Positions 26,897 through 36,152 are shown, counted from the first letter of the stretch. The stretch is DNA of 64,000 nucleotides from Paenibacillus methanolicus (GCF_008124765.1 NZ_VNHS01000003.1:558001-622000), one strand, 5' to 3'. Notes: generated by a model from the sequence alone, not told the origin. Program-made: numbers and translations.

Positions 26897-27853
26897 TTAC
26901 AGCTTCAGCATTTCCTGCAGAACGCGATCGCTGAGATACGGCAAATATTCATGTCCGTGCTCCGGGTACGCGACAAGCTCCTTCTCCGCTCGGATTTTGT
27001 TGTACGACGCGAACTGCGTGAGAGGCGGACAGATCGGATCGGCAAGCCCCGTCACGAAGACGACCTTCGCCCGTATACGATCGGCCAGATGTTGAATATC
27101 GATATAGCCGAGTTTGCGGAACACCTCTTCCTGACGGTTATGCAGCGGATCCATGAATCGGAAATAGTAGGCGATCTCCTCATAAGCCGAGGTTGTCGCC
27201 CCCATCTCCCACGCTTTCTTGTAATCCGTCAAGAACGGATAGACCGGCACGGCCAGCTTGACGGAAGGCTCGAGCGCGGCGCACGCCATCGTCAGCGCTC
27301 CGCCCTGCGAGCAGCCGTGCACGCCGATCTTATCCGGGTCTACTCCATCCATGGCCTTCAATATCCGGACAGTCTGCACCAAATCCAGGAAGACATTCCG
27401 GTAGTAAAGCTTATCCGGGTTCTCCTCGTCGATGCCGCGGATAATATGCCCCTTCAACGTCGTCCCCTTGGCGGTCAGCATATCCTCGGACAGTCCGCCC
27501 TGGCCCCGGCAATCGAGCGCAAGTACCGTTATCCCGTGCGCGGCGTAGGCGACCTTGTCGAACCAGTCCCCGCTTCCTCCATGATAGCCGTGGAATAAAG
27601 CCAGCCCCGGTCCTTGCCCGTTATTGCGCAGCGGCTTGACGCATTTCCCATGGACGCGAGCGCCGCCGACACCGGTAAAATACAGGTGATAGCAGGCGGC
27701 CAGCGGCGTTTGGAAGCTCGCCGGCACGAGCTCGTACGTCAGCGGCTGCCGATTCAACTCATCCAGCGCGCGCGCCCAATACGCGTCGAAATCGTCCGGC
27801 TTCGGACTGCTTCCCCGATAAGCCAATAAATCTTCCAATTTCTCGTTCGCCAA
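26897..27853 (-). CDS. CE7 acetyl esterase / cephalosporin-C deacetylase family
   Basis: A cytoplasmic alpha/beta-hydrolase of 318 aa, the usual length for family CE7. Seen: the RGQGG motif near 120, the nucleophile in GCSQGG near 185, the catalytic Asp region TGLADPICPP near 275, and the C-terminal GHEY histidine near 303. CE7 enzymes remove acetyl groups from short xylo- or manno-oligosaccharides after uptake. Its place after a sugar importer and a GH130 phosphorylase points to acetylated manno-oligosaccharides. No signal peptide. The TTG start has AAGGAGG 7 nt upstream. A stem-loop lies between it and the GH130 gene. Confidence 0.93.
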   Translation of the reverse strand: MANEKLEDLLAYRGSSPKPDDFDAYWARALDELNRQPLTYELVPASFQTPLAACYHLYFTGVGGARVHGKCVKPLRNNGQGPGLALFHGYHGGSGDWFDKVAYAAHGITVLALDCRGQGGLSEDMLTAKGTTLKGHIIRGIDEENPDKLYYRNVFLDLVQTVRILKAMDGVDPDKIGVHGCSQGGALTMACAALEPSVKLAVPVYPFLTDYKKAWEMGATTSAYEEIAYYFRFMDPLHNRQEEVFRKLGYIDIQHLADRIRAKVVFVTGLADPICPPLTQFASYNKIRAEKELVAYPEHGHEYLPYLSDRVLQEMLKL

Positions 27854-27875
27854 TGTTGTTCCTCCTTATATAGAA

Positions 27876-27910
27876 GAAAACGGATAGCCGATGTCCGATT
27901 ATCCGTTTTC
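27876..27910 (-). terminator. Intercistronic hairpin between GH130 and CE7 genes
   Basis: An 11-bp perfect stem (27876-27886 with 27900-27910), followed on the minus strand by TTCTATATAAGGAGG. It probably acts as a partial terminator or mRNA-end stabiliser within the operon. Confidence 0.65.
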
Positions 27911-27927
27911 GCTAGCTTTATGAGAGA

Positions 27928-28950
27928 CTACATGATTCCGAGTCCGGCATCGTCGCCGACTTCTTCGTGCGTTGCTTTGACGTAATCGACGATGTCCTGC
28001 ACCGTGGTGTACGCCACGCCGACATACGTATCGGCCGCGCCGTAGTAGATCGCGATCCGACCGGTATCCGCATCCGTCAGCGTCGCGCACGGGAAGATGA
28101 CGTTAGCCACGAATCCGCGCTCTTCGTACCATTCTTCCGGCGTCAAAACGTACGTGCTGGAGCGGTATTTTACTTTGGACGGCTCGTCCTTGTCCAGGAT
28201 GACCGCCCCCATGCTGTAGACCAGCCCGTTGCATGTGCCCGTCACGCCATGGTAGAACATCAGCCAACCTTCGCTCGTCTCGATCGGAGCCGGTCCGCCG
28301 CCGATCTTCACCGACTGCCACCAGCCTTGACCGCCCTTGCTCATCACGTGACGGTGCTTGCCCCAGTAGACGAAATCCGGACTTTCGCTTAGAAACACGT
28401 CGCCGAACGGCGTATGGCCGCTGTCGCTCGGACGGGACAGCATGACGAAATTGCCGTCGATTTTGCGCGGGAACAGCACGCCGTTGCGGTTGAACGGAAG
28501 GAACGGATTTTCGAGGCGGACGAACGTTTTGAAATCCGTCGTCTTCGCCACGCCGATCGCCGCGCCGTAGAAGTCGGTGCACCAAATAATGTAGTACGTA
28601 TCTTCCACCTTCACCAGCCGCGGATCGTACGCGTAATTCGGATGGAACGGCTCGCCTTGTTCGTTCGTGAGCGGGATGCGCTCCTCTTCGATCGTCCATT
28701 TCAAGCCATCCTGGCTGCGGCCCAAATGCAGATGCGGACGGCCGTTAATGGTCTCCGCGCGGAACACGCCGATGTATTGGCCCTCGAACGGGACGACCGC
28801 GCTGTTGAAAATGCGAGCGATGCCTTTAACCGGATTGCGGCCGATCACGGGGTTGGCGGCATGGCGCCATACCGGGCCTGCTGCGCCCTCCGGCTTCTCC
28901 TGCCATGGCATATTCGGAAGGCTATCGCCAATGATGCGTACTGTGCTCAT
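27928..28950 (-). CDS. GH130 beta-mannoside phosphorylase
   Basis: A cytoplasmic five-bladed beta-propeller enzyme of 340 aa from family GH130, which splits beta-mannosides with phosphate to give mannose 1-phosphate. Recognisable blocks: RIFNSAVVPFEGQYIGVFRA, AYDPRLVKVEDTYY, GGGPAPIETSEGWLMFYHG and GRIAIYYGAADTYVG near the end. It differs clearly from the second GH130 protein in this window (34931-36103), so the two probably act on different substrates, this one perhaps on longer manno-oligosaccharides (inference). ATG with AAGGAG upstream. It lies between the importer permeases and the CE7 deacetylase. Confidence 0.9.
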   Translation of the reverse strand: MSTVRIIGDSLPNMPWQEKPEGAAGPVWRHAANPVIGRNPVKGIARIFNSAVVPFEGQYIGVFRAETINGRPHLHLGRSQDGLKWTIEEERIPLTNEQGEPFHPNYAYDPRLVKVEDTYYIIWCTDFYGAAIGVAKTTDFKTFVRLENPFLPFNRNGVLFPRKIDGNFVMLSRPSDSGHTPFGDVFLSESPDFVYWGKHRHVMSKGGQGWWQSVKIGGGPAPIETSEGWLMFYHGVTGTCNGLVYSMGAVILDKDEPSKVKYRSSTYVLTPEEWYEERGFVANVIFPCATLTDADTGRIAIYYGAADTYVGVAYTTVQDIVDYVKATHEEVGDDAGLGIM

Positions 28951-28987
28951 CGTAAAATTCTCCTTTTAATCGATGTAATAAATGCGA

Positions 28988-29821
28988 TTATTTGACCGAA
29001 CCTTGCGCAAAACCGTTATAGATGTACTTTTGCAGCGACAAGAAAATAAGGAGGATCGGAATGATCGTGATCATGATCCCCGCGCAAATGACCTCCCATT
29101 GGGAGCCATACGGGCCTTTGAACTTGAAGAGCGCCGTGGACAAAACCTGAAGATCCTCGCTCGGCATATACAGGAACGGCGTGTAGAAATCGTTGTAAAT
29201 ATTGACGCCCTTGACGATAACGACCGTCACGATCGCCGGCGCCAGCAGCGGCAGAATGATGCGCCAGAAGATCGTGAAATACGAGGCGCCGTCAAGCATC
29301 GCCGATTCGTCGAGCGAATCCGAGATGGAATCGAGGAACTGCATGAAAATGTAGACCGCGATAATATCCGTGCCAAGATAGAGCAGAATCGGCGCGAAAC
29401 GGGTATCCACCAGATGGAAGAAGTCGATGATCCGGAAGGTCGCCACTTGTGTCGTAACGCTCGGAATAAGCGTCGCGAGCAGGAAGGCGCCCATCATCAG
29501 CTGTCTGCCGCGGAACCGGAACCGGTTCAGCACAAACGCGATCATCGCGCCGATTATCGTGGCCCCGACGATCGATACGACGACGATGAAGATCGTATTC
29601 CCGAAGCCGAGCAGCATGTTGCCGTTCACGAACGCTTTCGAATAGTTGGCGAAATTCAGCCAGTTATCCGGGAGCGTGAGCGGACTCGACGTGCCGTACT
29701 CTTTGTTCGTCTTGAAGGAGGCGAAGAATACGACCGCGATCGGAACGAGCGCCGCGAAGGCGCCGAGGAGCAAGGTGGCATATTTGAATACGGCCGCCGT
29801 CCCGTATTTGAGCTTATACAT
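28988..29821 (-). CDS. Sugar ABC transporter permease (MalG type), mannan locus
   Basis: Second permease of the mannan-locus CUT1 importer, 277 aa, with six hydrophobic segments. The EAA docking loop reads LDESAMLDGASYFTIFWRI followed by PLLAPA. The C-terminal NGFAQGSVK is the usual family end. It begins 3 nt after the MalF-type gene; GGAGGAG lies inside the end of that gene, so translation is coupled. It is followed after 37 bp by the GH130 gene. Confidence 0.93.
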   Translation of the reverse strand: MYKLKYGTAAVFKYATLLLGAFAALVPIAVVFFASFKTNKEYGTSSPLTLPDNWLNFANYSKAFVNGNMLLGFGNTIFIVVVSIVGATIIGAMIAFVLNRFRFRGRQLMMGAFLLATLIPSVTTQVATFRIIDFFHLVDTRFAPILLYLGTDIIAVYIFMQFLDSISDSLDESAMLDGASYFTIFWRIILPLLAPAIVTVVIVKGVNIYNDFYTPFLYMPSEDLQVLSTALFKFKGPYGSQWEVICAGIMITIIPILLIFLSLQKYIYNGFAQGSVK

Positions 29822-29824
29822 GGT

Positions 29825-30700
29825 TTATTTCTCCTCCTTGATGAACAAGCGCTGCAGCAAGGTCACGATAATGACGATGAAGAGCAGGACGACCGCCATG
29901 GCGGAGGCAAGACCGAGCTTGTTATACTTGAACGCCGTCGTGACCGTTTGGATGACGAACGTGTTACTGCCGTTGGAGCCGCCTGTCATGATATATGGAA
30001 TATCGAACGCGGAGATCGCGCCGCTAATCGCCAAGATCAGGTTTAACTGCACGATGCTCTTGATGCTCGGAAGAATGATGTGTCGGAATTGATGCCAGCG
30101 GTTGGCGCCGTCGATGGCGGCCGCTTCGTACACATCCTTGCCGATCGAAGAGATCGCCCCGAGGAATATGATGAAGTTAAAGCCCATGTAGCGCCATAAT
30201 GAAGCACCGGCCAGCGAAATATTGATGATGGCGGGATTCAGCAGCCAGCCCTGCGTATAGGCTCCGAGTCCGACGCTTTGCATCAGCGTATCGAGCGTGC
30301 CGTCAGGACGGAAGAAGAAAAGAAAGATAAAGCCGATGGCAACGCCGTTCAATAAATACGGAAAGAACAGCACGCCTTTGAAAAAGTTCTTGAACCGGAC
30401 ATTCGAGCTCAGCACGGTCGCGAAATACAACGCTACCGCCATCTGGGCGAACGAGCCGATGAAGTAGTACAAGCTGACTTTGAAGACGGTAAAATACTTC
30501 GAATCCGTAAAGATCGTTTTGTAATTCTCGAATCCGACGTAGTCGTAGCTCTTGCTGTAGCCGTTCCAATCCGTAAAGCTGTACTTGAACATATTGAATA
30601 CCGGCAAATACGCGAACGTGAACAATAACGCGACCGGAATGAGCGAAAAAGCGAAGATGATGATTTTCCGCTGCGTTTTATAGCTCAGATTGTTTAACAC
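29825..30700 (-). CDS. Sugar ABC transporter permease (MalF type), mannan locus
   Basis: First permease of the mannan-locus importer, 291 aa. Hydrophobic segments begin at about residues 12, 75, 105, 155, 210 and 260. The EAA loop is KDVYEAAAIDGANRWHQF followed by LPSIKSI. It starts with a GTG that has GGAGG 9 nt upstream. Together with the binding protein upstream and the MalG-type permease downstream it forms the importer; no ATPase gene is present in the window. Confidence 0.93.
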   Translation of the reverse strand: MLNNLSYKTQRKIIIFAFSLIPVALLFTFAYLPVFNMFKYSFTDWNGYSKSYDYVGFENYKTIFTDSKYFTVFKVSLYYFIGSFAQMAVALYFATVLSSNVRFKNFFKGVLFFPYLLNGVAIGFIFLFFFRPDGTLDTLMQSVGLGAYTQGWLLNPAIINISLAGASLWRYMGFNFIIFLGAISSIGKDVYEAAAIDGANRWHQFRHIILPSIKSIVQLNLILAISGAISAFDIPYIMTGGSNGSNTFVIQTVTTAFKYNKLGLASAMAVVLLFIVIIVTLLQRLFIKEEK

Positions 30701-30756
30701 CGCTCCACACCTCCAAAAGGTCCTGCTCCCAAACGTCTCTCTCTATGCGCGATATA

Positions 30757-30787
30757 AAGGGGAAGCGCGAAATCCCGCGTCCCCCTC
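30757..30787 (-). terminator. Intercistronic stem-loop after binding-protein gene
   Basis: AGGGG/CCCCT arms and an inner CGCG/CGCG pair form an imperfect stem between the binding-protein and permease genes. It is probably a stabilising or partly terminating hairpin. Imperfect, so low confidence. Confidence 0.45.
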
Positions 30788-30823
30788 TTGCGTTGCCTGC
30801 GCCGAATGGCGCTTGAAAGCCTG

Positions 30824-32164
30824 TTACTTGCCGCTTACTTTCGCGCGGGATTTCACCCATGCGTCATTCAGATCCTTCATAATGTCGTCGTAGGATTCGT
30901 CGAGATTGCCGATGCCCGCTTCGATGATGCGTTTCTTGAACTCCGGCTGCCAGAGACCGATTTCCGCATCTTTGTCGATTTTGTCGACCAGGCCCTCTTG
31001 GCCCGCCTTCGCCGGCGTCTGCAGCTCGAATTTCACGTCCGTGCCTTCGAATTGCTTCAGCGTCTCCGGCAGCGGCGCGCCGATAACCGGGCTCATGCCG
31101 CCCGCTTGCTCCGTCGGATAGCCGGATTCCTTCACGAACCAGTCGATCCATGCTCGTGCCGCTTCTTTATTGTCGCTGTTCTTGTTAATGCCGAGCGTGT
31201 AGTCGTCGGCCAGCGGCATAATGATTTCGCTCGCGTTGGTCGGGAACGGCATGTACGCAATGTCGTCCTTGTTCGGCGCGAGCGCCTGAACTTGTCCGAT
31301 CGCCCAGGAGCCGAGCACCATCGCGCCGATTTTGCCGTTCGCGATGTCGGCCTTCGACGCTTCCCAGTTCGTCGTCGTCGGATCCTTCTCGATCAAGCCT
31401 TCCTTCGCGGCGTCGTACATCACTTTGTACAGCTCGTAGTGCGGCTTGCCCGACACGAAGTTCTCGTCCGTGTTCGGCTGATCGACGTTCACGTAATCCA
31501 CTTTGCCGGCCACGGTGGTGAGCACCGCTTCCCATTGCGTAAGCGGCCAACCATCGGCGTAATTCGTGTACAGCGGAGTGGCATCGCCTTTGTCCTTGAT
31601 CGCTCTCAAGGCGCTCATGAATTCGTCGATCGTGCGAGGCGCCTTTGTTACGCCAGCGTCGTTGAATACCTTCTTGTTATAGAGAACGCCGGAGAAGTTG
31701 ACCGCGATCGGAATGCCGTACGCCTTGCCGTCCACCGCGCGTTCTTCCAGACCGATGTATTCCTTGCTCATTTCGGCCAGATCGCCAAGCGGCTCGAAAA
31801 ATTCCGGCGTATCCGCGAGCGGGATGCTGGTCGGCACGAGCAGCACGTCGCCGTAGTCGTCGGAATTCATCCGAACCGTGATCTGACCTTCGTAATCCGA
31901 GAGCGCTTGAAAATTGACTTTAACATCCGGATACGTTTTGTTGAACTCGTCCGCATACGCTTTGAATACCGTATCCACGATATCCGTCCGCTGGGTCAGT
32001 ACCGTAATTTCGCCGGACGGTCCTTTCGCCGCATTCTCGGCTTGTCCGTTCTCGGCTCCTTGGTTAGGCGCGTTATTCGCCGCGTTGTCTTTGGAACATC
32101 CCGCCAGCATGGAACCGACGAGCGCGACCGACATGAGGCTTATGAATGCTTTGTTTGTCTTCAC
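30824..32164 (-). CDS. Sugar ABC transporter substrate-binding lipoprotein, mannan locus
   Basis: Extracellular solute-binding lipoprotein of 446 aa. The signal peptide ends in the lipobox GSMLAGC near residue 22; an Asn/Ala/Gly-rich linker and a type 1 binding fold follow (ITVLTQRTDIVDTVF at the start, KIGAMVLGSWAIGQ in the typical hinge region). The GTG at 32164 was chosen because AAAGGGG lies 10 nt upstream and the lipoprotein signal begins at once. It is the first gene of the operon with two permeases, a GH130 phosphorylase, a CE7 esterase and a chemoreceptor, so manno-oligosaccharides are the likely ligand (inference). Confidence 0.93.
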   Translation of the reverse strand: MKTNKAFISLMSVALVGSMLAGCSKDNAANNAPNQGAENGQAENAAKGPSGEITVLTQRTDIVDTVFKAYADEFNKTYPDVKVNFQALSDYEGQITVRMNSDDYGDVLLVPTSIPLADTPEFFEPLGDLAEMSKEYIGLEERAVDGKAYGIPIAVNFSGVLYNKKVFNDAGVTKAPRTIDEFMSALRAIKDKGDATPLYTNYADGWPLTQWEAVLTTVAGKVDYVNVDQPNTDENFVSGKPHYELYKVMYDAAKEGLIEKDPTTTNWEASKADIANGKIGAMVLGSWAIGQVQALAPNKDDIAYMPFPTNASEIIMPLADDYTLGINKNSDNKEAARAWIDWFVKESGYPTEQAGGMSPVIGAPLPETLKQFEGTDVKFELQTPAKAGQEGLVDKIDKDAEIGLWQPEFKKRIIEAGIGNLDESYDDIMKDLNDAWVKSRAKVSGK

Positions 32165-32183
32165 TTTCTTGTAACCCCTTTCG

Positions 32184-32200
32184 AACTTAATTATTAAGTT
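32184..32200. promoter_or_regulatory. 17-nt palindrome before mannan importer operon
   Basis: AACTTAATTATTAAGTT has 8-bp perfect arms around a central T. It lies between the promoter and the start codon. The core ACTTAATTATTAA recurs at 41400-41412 before the mannanase gene, so a shared repressor site is likely. Confidence 0.55.
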
Positions 32201-32205
32201 ATCGG

Positions 32206-32217
32206 TAAAGTACTTTA
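32206..32217. promoter_or_regulatory. 12-bp palindrome TAAAGTACTTTA, candidate LacI operator
   Basis: A perfect palindrome just downstream of the -10 of the importer operon, where a repressor would block transcription. AAAGTA half-sites recur at 32263-32268 and (reversed) at 32304-32309, over the lacI-type gene's own -35. Confidence 0.55.
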
Positions 32218-32219
32218 TT

Positions 32220-32248
32220 ATTCTATTTTGTATGCGTTTTCGTGTCAA
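32220..32248 (-). promoter_or_regulatory. Promoter of mannan importer operon
   Basis: Minus-strand TTGACA (32248-32243), a 17-nt spacer and TAGAAT (32225-32220): a near-consensus vegetative promoter. A one-mismatch cre-like sequence (32229-32242) lies in the spacer. Confidence 0.85.
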
Positions 32249-32272
32249 TCATTAAATTCAATAAAGTAAAAC

Positions 32273-32284
32273 TAACTTAAGTTA
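32273..32284. promoter_or_regulatory. 12-bp palindrome TAACTTAAGTTA, possible operator
   Basis: A perfect palindrome between the divergent promoters of the importer operon and the lacI-type gene. It shares the AACTTAA half-site with 32184-32200. Confidence 0.45.
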
Positions 32285-32305
32285 CAAAGTCGAGTAATAA
32301 ATTAC

Positions 32306-32334
32306 TTTATCTACATGCACGATATATGTATACT
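32306..32334 (+). promoter_or_regulatory. Promoter of the lacI-type gene
   Basis: TTTATC, a 17-nt spacer and TATACT. The -35 overlaps an ATTACTTTAT box, which would allow autoregulation. Confidence 0.6.
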
Positions 32335-32393
32335 TGTTTTAGCTAAAAAACCGATATCGCTTTACTTTCTATAGGACGGTGAACAGGAAGTTT

Positions 32394-33410
32394 ATGAAGA
32401 GTAACATAACCATGAAAGATATCGCGGATAAACTAGGCGTCAGCAGCGTAACCGTCTCCAAAGCGCTAAATGATAAAGAAGGCGTCAGCGAAAGCTTAAA
32501 GCTCCAAATAAAAAAGATCGCCGGCGAGATGGGCTACCGCTACAATTCGGCTGCCAAGTCGATCAAGGAAGGCCTGTCTTATAATGTCGGCGTTATGATC
32601 CCCCAGCGCTTTACGGGTATGAACAGTTCCTTCTACCTCCGGGTTTATCAGCAGATCTCTCTCCACCTGGACCATTACGGTTACTTTGGCATTCTGAATA
32701 TTTTAAGTAACGAAGACGAGGATCAACTGAACTTCCCGAGAGTATATAGCGAGAATAAAGTCGACGGCATCATCATCCTCGGACAAGTGAGCAAAGAATA
32801 TATCCAAACCGTTCAGAACATGAACATGCCCAAACTATTCCTGGATTTCTATGACGAGCATGCCGAGGTCGACTCGATCATCCAGGATAACTTCTACGGC
32901 GCGTACGAGTTGACGAATTACTTAATTCGCTTGGGCCACCGCGACATCGCTTACGTCGGCAACATCTATTCCACCAGTAGCATTCAGGATCGTTTTCTGG
33001 GCTATTACAAATCGCTGCTCGAGCACGGGCTCGCTTTCCAGGAGCGCCTGCTGCTGAATGACCGGGATGAACGCGGTCGATACATCGATATCCAACTGCC
33101 GGAGCGAATGCCGACCGCTTTCGTATGCAACTGCGATCAGGTCGCATACAATCTGTACGAAAGGCTGACGGAGGCCGGCTATAGCGTTCCTGCCGATTGC
33201 TCCGTGGTCGGCTTCGACAACGACGTCTATGCCACGCTCGTCTCCCCTCACCTCACCACGGTCGAGGTGGATATCGACCAGATGGCCCGGACCGCGGTCA
33301 AATTTATGATGGAGAAACTCGAAAGCCCCGGCCGACGGAACGGCCGCGTGCTCGTCCAAGGCAAAATCGTTTTCCGGGATTCCGTCAAGCGTTTGGAAGC
33401 TAACAATTAA
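32394..33410 (+). CDS. LacI-family regulator of the mannan importer operon
   Basis: A repressor of 338 aa. The N-terminal helix-turn-helix (MKDIADKLGVSSVTVSKALN) is followed by a hinge and a sugar-binding periplasmic-type domain (VDGIIILGQVSKEY, GHRDIAYVGN, FVCNCDQVA, VVGFDND and the C-terminal LTTVEVD). It is divergent from the binding-protein gene across a 229-bp region full of AAAGTA and AACTTAA palindromes, so it most likely controls the importer operon and itself. The ATG at 32394 has AGGAAG a few nt upstream; a GTG at 32379 and an ATG at 32412 are alternatives. Confidence 0.92.
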   Translation: MKSNITMKDIADKLGVSSVTVSKALNDKEGVSESLKLQIKKIAGEMGYRYNSAAKSIKEGLSYNVGVMIPQRFTGMNSSFYLRVYQQISLHLDHYGYFGILNILSNEDEDQLNFPRVYSENKVDGIIILGQVSKEYIQTVQNMNMPKLFLDFYDEHAEVDSIIQDNFYGAYELTNYLIRLGHRDIAYVGNIYSTSSIQDRFLGYYKSLLEHGLAFQERLLLNDRDERGRYIDIQLPERMPTAFVCNCDQVAYNLYERLTEAGYSVPADCSVVGFDNDVYATLVSPHLTTVEVDIDQMARTAVKFMMEKLESPGRRNGRVLVQGKIVFRDSVKRLEANN

Positions 33411-33441
33411 ACATCCTGTTATTTTCGATTCATCACCCGCC

Positions 33442-33467
33442 AACCGCCCTATAGGGCGGTTTTTTTG
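33442..33467 (+). terminator. Terminator of lacI-type gene
   Basis: A 9-bp perfect stem AACCGCCCT/AGGGCGGTT with a 2-nt loop running into a run of T. Strong intrinsic terminator. Confidence 0.93.
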
Positions 33468-33513
33468 CTGCGCATTATAACTTCGCAATCCGATCGAACA
33501 CGATATTTTCTTC

Positions 33514-33542
33514 TTGAACATCCTAACCGTTAGCTTTATAGT
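33514..33542 (+). promoter_or_regulatory. Promoter of epimerase-phosphorylase operon
   Basis: TTGAAC (33514-33519), a 17-nt spacer and TATAGT (33537-33542). Two palindromes follow immediately downstream, in position for repression. Confidence 0.75.
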
Positions 33543-33546
33543 ATGT

Positions 33547-33582
33547 ATTAGATATCTAATTTGTTATTATTTACGATAACAA
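33547..33582. promoter_or_regulatory. Two adjacent palindromes downstream of the -10, candidate operator
   Basis: ATTAGATATCTAAT (33547-33560) is a perfect 14-bp palindrome. TTGTTAT (33561-33567) and ATAACAA (33576-33582) form an inverted repeat with an 8-nt spacer. TTGTTAT also occurs at the -10 of the second lacI-type gene (on the minus strand near 37283), so that repressor may bind both. Confidence 0.45.
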
Positions 33583-33705
33583 ACACTAACAAAATAACTT
33601 TAGGGTGTCTGCGCCGCACAATCAGACCGAACAAGCGGACTTCTAAAGAAGCCGAGCCCGTTATCGCGGCCTTCTATGCATTAAAGTAATAAGGAGAGAT
33701 CAGCC

Positions 33706-34908
33706 GTGGATTACCTGCAATGGAAGGAAGAGCTGCAGTCCGAACTGCAGCAGAACATTTTGCGATTCTGGATCGAACATACGGTGGATGCCGAGCATGG
33801 CGGGTTCATCGGCGAGATCGACGGAGAGATGATGGTTAATAGCCGCGCCGACAAAGGACTCGTGCTGAACGCCCGCATCCTCTGGTCCTTCGCGGCCGCC
33901 TACCGGCTCTATCCCGAGCCTGCGTACAAAGCGATCGCCGATCTTGCCTACGCTTACCTGAAGGATCGCTTTACAGACCGGGAGCATGGCGGTCTATTCT
34001 GGAGCGTCGATTATGCGGGGCAGCCCGTCGAGACGAAGAAGCAGGTGTACGGCCAAGCGTTCTACATCTATGCGCTTGCGGAATACGACCGCGCCTTCGG
34101 CAGCGAAGAAGCGTTGGCGATTGCGATACGCATCTACCGCTTATTGGAGCGGCATGCCTACGATCCCCGCCATAAAGGCTATATCGAGGCACTGGCGCGG
34201 GACTGGCAGCCGACCGACAAGTTGAGCTTGAGCGACAAAGATTTGAACGTGAAGAAGTCGATGAACACCCATCTTCATGTGCTTGAAGCGTACACCAACT
34301 TGTACCGGGTCTGGAAGTCGGAGGAGCTGCGCAGCAGCTTGCAAGAGCTGATCGAGGTGACGCTCGACCATATTATCGATCCCGAGCATCCCCGTTTCCA
34401 GCTGTTCTTCGACGATAACTGGCAGATCCAAGGTCATCACATCTCTTATGGCCACGATATCGAGGGCAGCTGGCTATTATATGAAGCGGCCGAAGTGCTG
34501 GGCGAGTCCGGGGTGCTGGAACGCGTGCGCGGCGCGGCGCTCGCCATGGCCGAGGCGGTGCTGGCGGAAGGCATCGATCAAGACGGCGGCATCTGGAACG
34601 AAGCGGACGCAAGCGGCGTGACCGATGCGAACAAAGATTGGTGGCCGCAAGCCGAAGCCATGGTCGGATTTTATAATGCGTACCAGCTGACCGGCAGCGA
34701 CAAATACTTGCAGGCCGCCCGGCAAAGCTGGACGTTCATTCAGACCTACATCGTGGATAAAGAGGGCGGCGAATGGCACTGGGGCGTCGATCCGTCGGGC
34801 AAGCCGCTGGCTGGACAACCGAAAGTCAGCCCTTGGAAATGTCCTTATCATAACAGCCGCGCCTGCATCGAGCTGCTCGAGCGGCTCGGAGCGCGTTCAG
34901 CGCACTAA
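33706..34908 (+). CDS. Cellobiose/mannobiose 2-epimerase
   Basis: A cytoplasmic (alpha/alpha)6-barrel enzyme of 400 aa in the N-acylglucosamine 2-epimerase family. The blocks [37 protein letters not shown] and [13 protein letters not shown] with its two catalytic-region histidines match cellobiose 2-epimerases. These convert the reducing-end sugar of beta-1,4 disaccharides; with mannobiose they yield mannosyl-glucose. The next gene encodes the phosphorylase that splits mannosyl-glucose, a pairing known from Ruminococcus albus and Bacteroides fragilis. GTG start with AAGGAGA upstream; spacing to the next gene is 22 bp. Confidence 0.92.
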   Translation: MDYLQWKEELQSELQQNILRFWIEHTVDAEHGGFIGEIDGEMMVNSRADKGLVLNARILWSFAAAYRLYPEPAYKAIADLAYAYLKDRFTDREHGGLFWSVDYAGQPVETKKQVYGQAFYIYALAEYDRAFGSEEALAIAIRIYRLLERHAYDPRHKGYIEALARDWQPTDKLSLSDKDLNVKKSMNTHLHVLEAYTNLYRVWKSEELRSSLQELIEVTLDHIIDPEHPRFQLFFDDNWQIQGHHISYGHDIEGSWLLYEAAEVLGESGVLERVRGAALAMAEAVLAEGIDQDGGIWNEADASGVTDANKDWWPQAEAMVGFYNAYQLTGSDKYLQAARQSWTFIQTYIVDKEGGEWHWGVDPSGKPLAGQPKVSPWKCPYHNSRACIELLERLGARSAH

Positions 34909-34930
34909 TTCTAATCTGGAGGAAGATCCC

Positions 34931-36103
34931 ATGAGCGTATTCGAAGAAAGAAAGCAACAACTTACCGAGCGTTACGAGGCGTTAATTAACCGCCCCAACG
35001 AGAAAGTCCCTTACGGCAACGGGGTATACGACCGTTACAAGCATGCCGTCCTGACGGCGGAGCACGCGCCGTTGATTTGGAAGTACGACTTCAATCCGGA
35101 GACGAACCCGTACTTCTCCGAGCGGCTGGGCGTCAACGCCGTCTTTAATCCCGGCGCCATCTACCTGAACGGCAAGTTTTATTTGGTTGCCCGCGTGGAA
35201 GGCGTGGACCGCAAATCGTTCTTCGCCGTCGCCGAGAGCGCAAACGGCGTGGACGGCTTCCGATTCTGGGATCATCCGGTCGTGCTGCCGGAGACGGACG
35301 TTCCGGATACGAACGTCTACGATATGCGTCTCGTTCAACATGAGGACGGCTGGATTTACGGCTTGTTCTGCACGGAGCGCAAGGACCCGAGCGCGCCGCG
35401 AGGCGACCTCTCCAGCGCCGTCGCGCAATGCGGCATCGCCCGTACCAAGGACCTCGCGACCTGGGAGCGCCTCGCCGATCTGAAGACCGCCTCCGCCCAG
35501 CAGCGCAACGTCGTGCTGCATCCGGAATTCGTGGACGGCAAATACGCCTTCTATACGCGTCCGCAGGATGGCTTCATCGACACCGGCTCCGGCGGCGGAA
35601 TCGGCTGGGGCTTGTCCGAGTCGATCGAGCATGCCGTCATCGACAACGAAATCATCATCGACGAGCGCCATTACCATACGATCAAAGAAGTGAAGAACGG
35701 CCAAGGTCCCGCGCCGATCAAGACCGATCGCGGCTGGCTGCATATCGCCCACGGCGTGCGCAACACCGCTGCCGGGCTGCGCTACGTGCTGTATGCTTTC
35801 TTGACCGAGCTCGACAACCCGCATGTGGCGACCCATCGTCCCGGCGGTCATCTCATCGCGCCCGAAGCCGATGAGCGCGTAGGCGACGTATCCAATGTCG
35901 TCTTCTGCAACGGGGTCATTACGACCGAGAACGGCGACGTCTATATTTATTACGCCTCCTCCGATACGCGCATTCATGTCGCATCCACGACGGTCGATCG
36001 TCTGCTGGACTACGTGCTGAACACGCCGGAGGACGCCTTCCGCTCCCATGCTTGCGTGGCGCAGCGGATTGAACTTATCGACCGCAACTTATCCCTTCGT
36101 TAA
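34931..36103 (+). CDS. 4-O-beta-D-mannosyl-D-glucose phosphorylase (GH130_1)
   Basis: A cytoplasmic GH130 enzyme of 390 aa. It has the N-terminal extension and the block [20 protein letters not shown] typical of mannosylglucose phosphorylases, plus [50 protein letters not shown] and [15 protein letters not shown]. The reaction is Man-beta-1,4-Glc + phosphate to mannose 1-phosphate + glucose. With the upstream 2-epimerase it completes the intracellular mannobiose pathway. ATG with GGAGG 9 nt upstream. Terminator downstream at 36115-36150. Confidence 0.93.
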   Translation: MSVFEERKQQLTERYEALINRPNEKVPYGNGVYDRYKHAVLTAEHAPLIWKYDFNPETNPYFSERLGVNAVFNPGAIYLNGKFYLVARVEGVDRKSFFAVAESANGVDGFRFWDHPVVLPETDVPDTNVYDMRLVQHEDGWIYGLFCTERKDPSAPRGDLSSAVAQCGIARTKDLATWERLADLKTASAQQRNVVLHPEFVDGKYAFYTRPQDGFIDTGSGGGIGWGLSESIEHAVIDNEIIIDERHYHTIKEVKNGQGPAPIKTDRGWLHIAHGVRNTAAGLRYVLYAFLTELDNPHVATHRPGGHLIAPEADERVGDVSNVVFCNGVITTENGDVYIYYASSDTRIHVASTTVDRLLDYVLNTPEDAFRSHACVAQRIELIDRNLSLR

Positions 36104-36114
36104 ACGATCAAAAA

Positions 36115-36150
36115 AAGGCTTGAGCGGAAGTTCCCCTTCGCTCAAGCCTT
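36115..36150. terminator. Bidirectional terminator
   Basis: A 12-bp perfect stem (36115-36126 with 36139-36150), A-rich on the left and TCTT on the right, between the converging phosphorylase and lacI-type genes. Confidence 0.88.
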
Positions 36151-36152
36151 TC

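Noticed and set aside
28982..30046. 354-codon plus-strand frame over two permease genes
   Set aside because: Highly charged Arg/Asp-rich translation typical of antisense to membrane proteins; it spans two genes with clear EAA loops.
30788..32197. 469-codon plus-strand frame over the binding-protein gene
   Set aside because: The minus strand encodes a lipoprotein with signal peptide and ribosome binding site; the plus frame has neither and no family features.
34982..36049. 355-codon minus-strand frame over the mannosylglucose phosphorylase gene
   Set aside because: Shadow of a well-supported GH130 gene; no ribosome binding site or recognisable domain.
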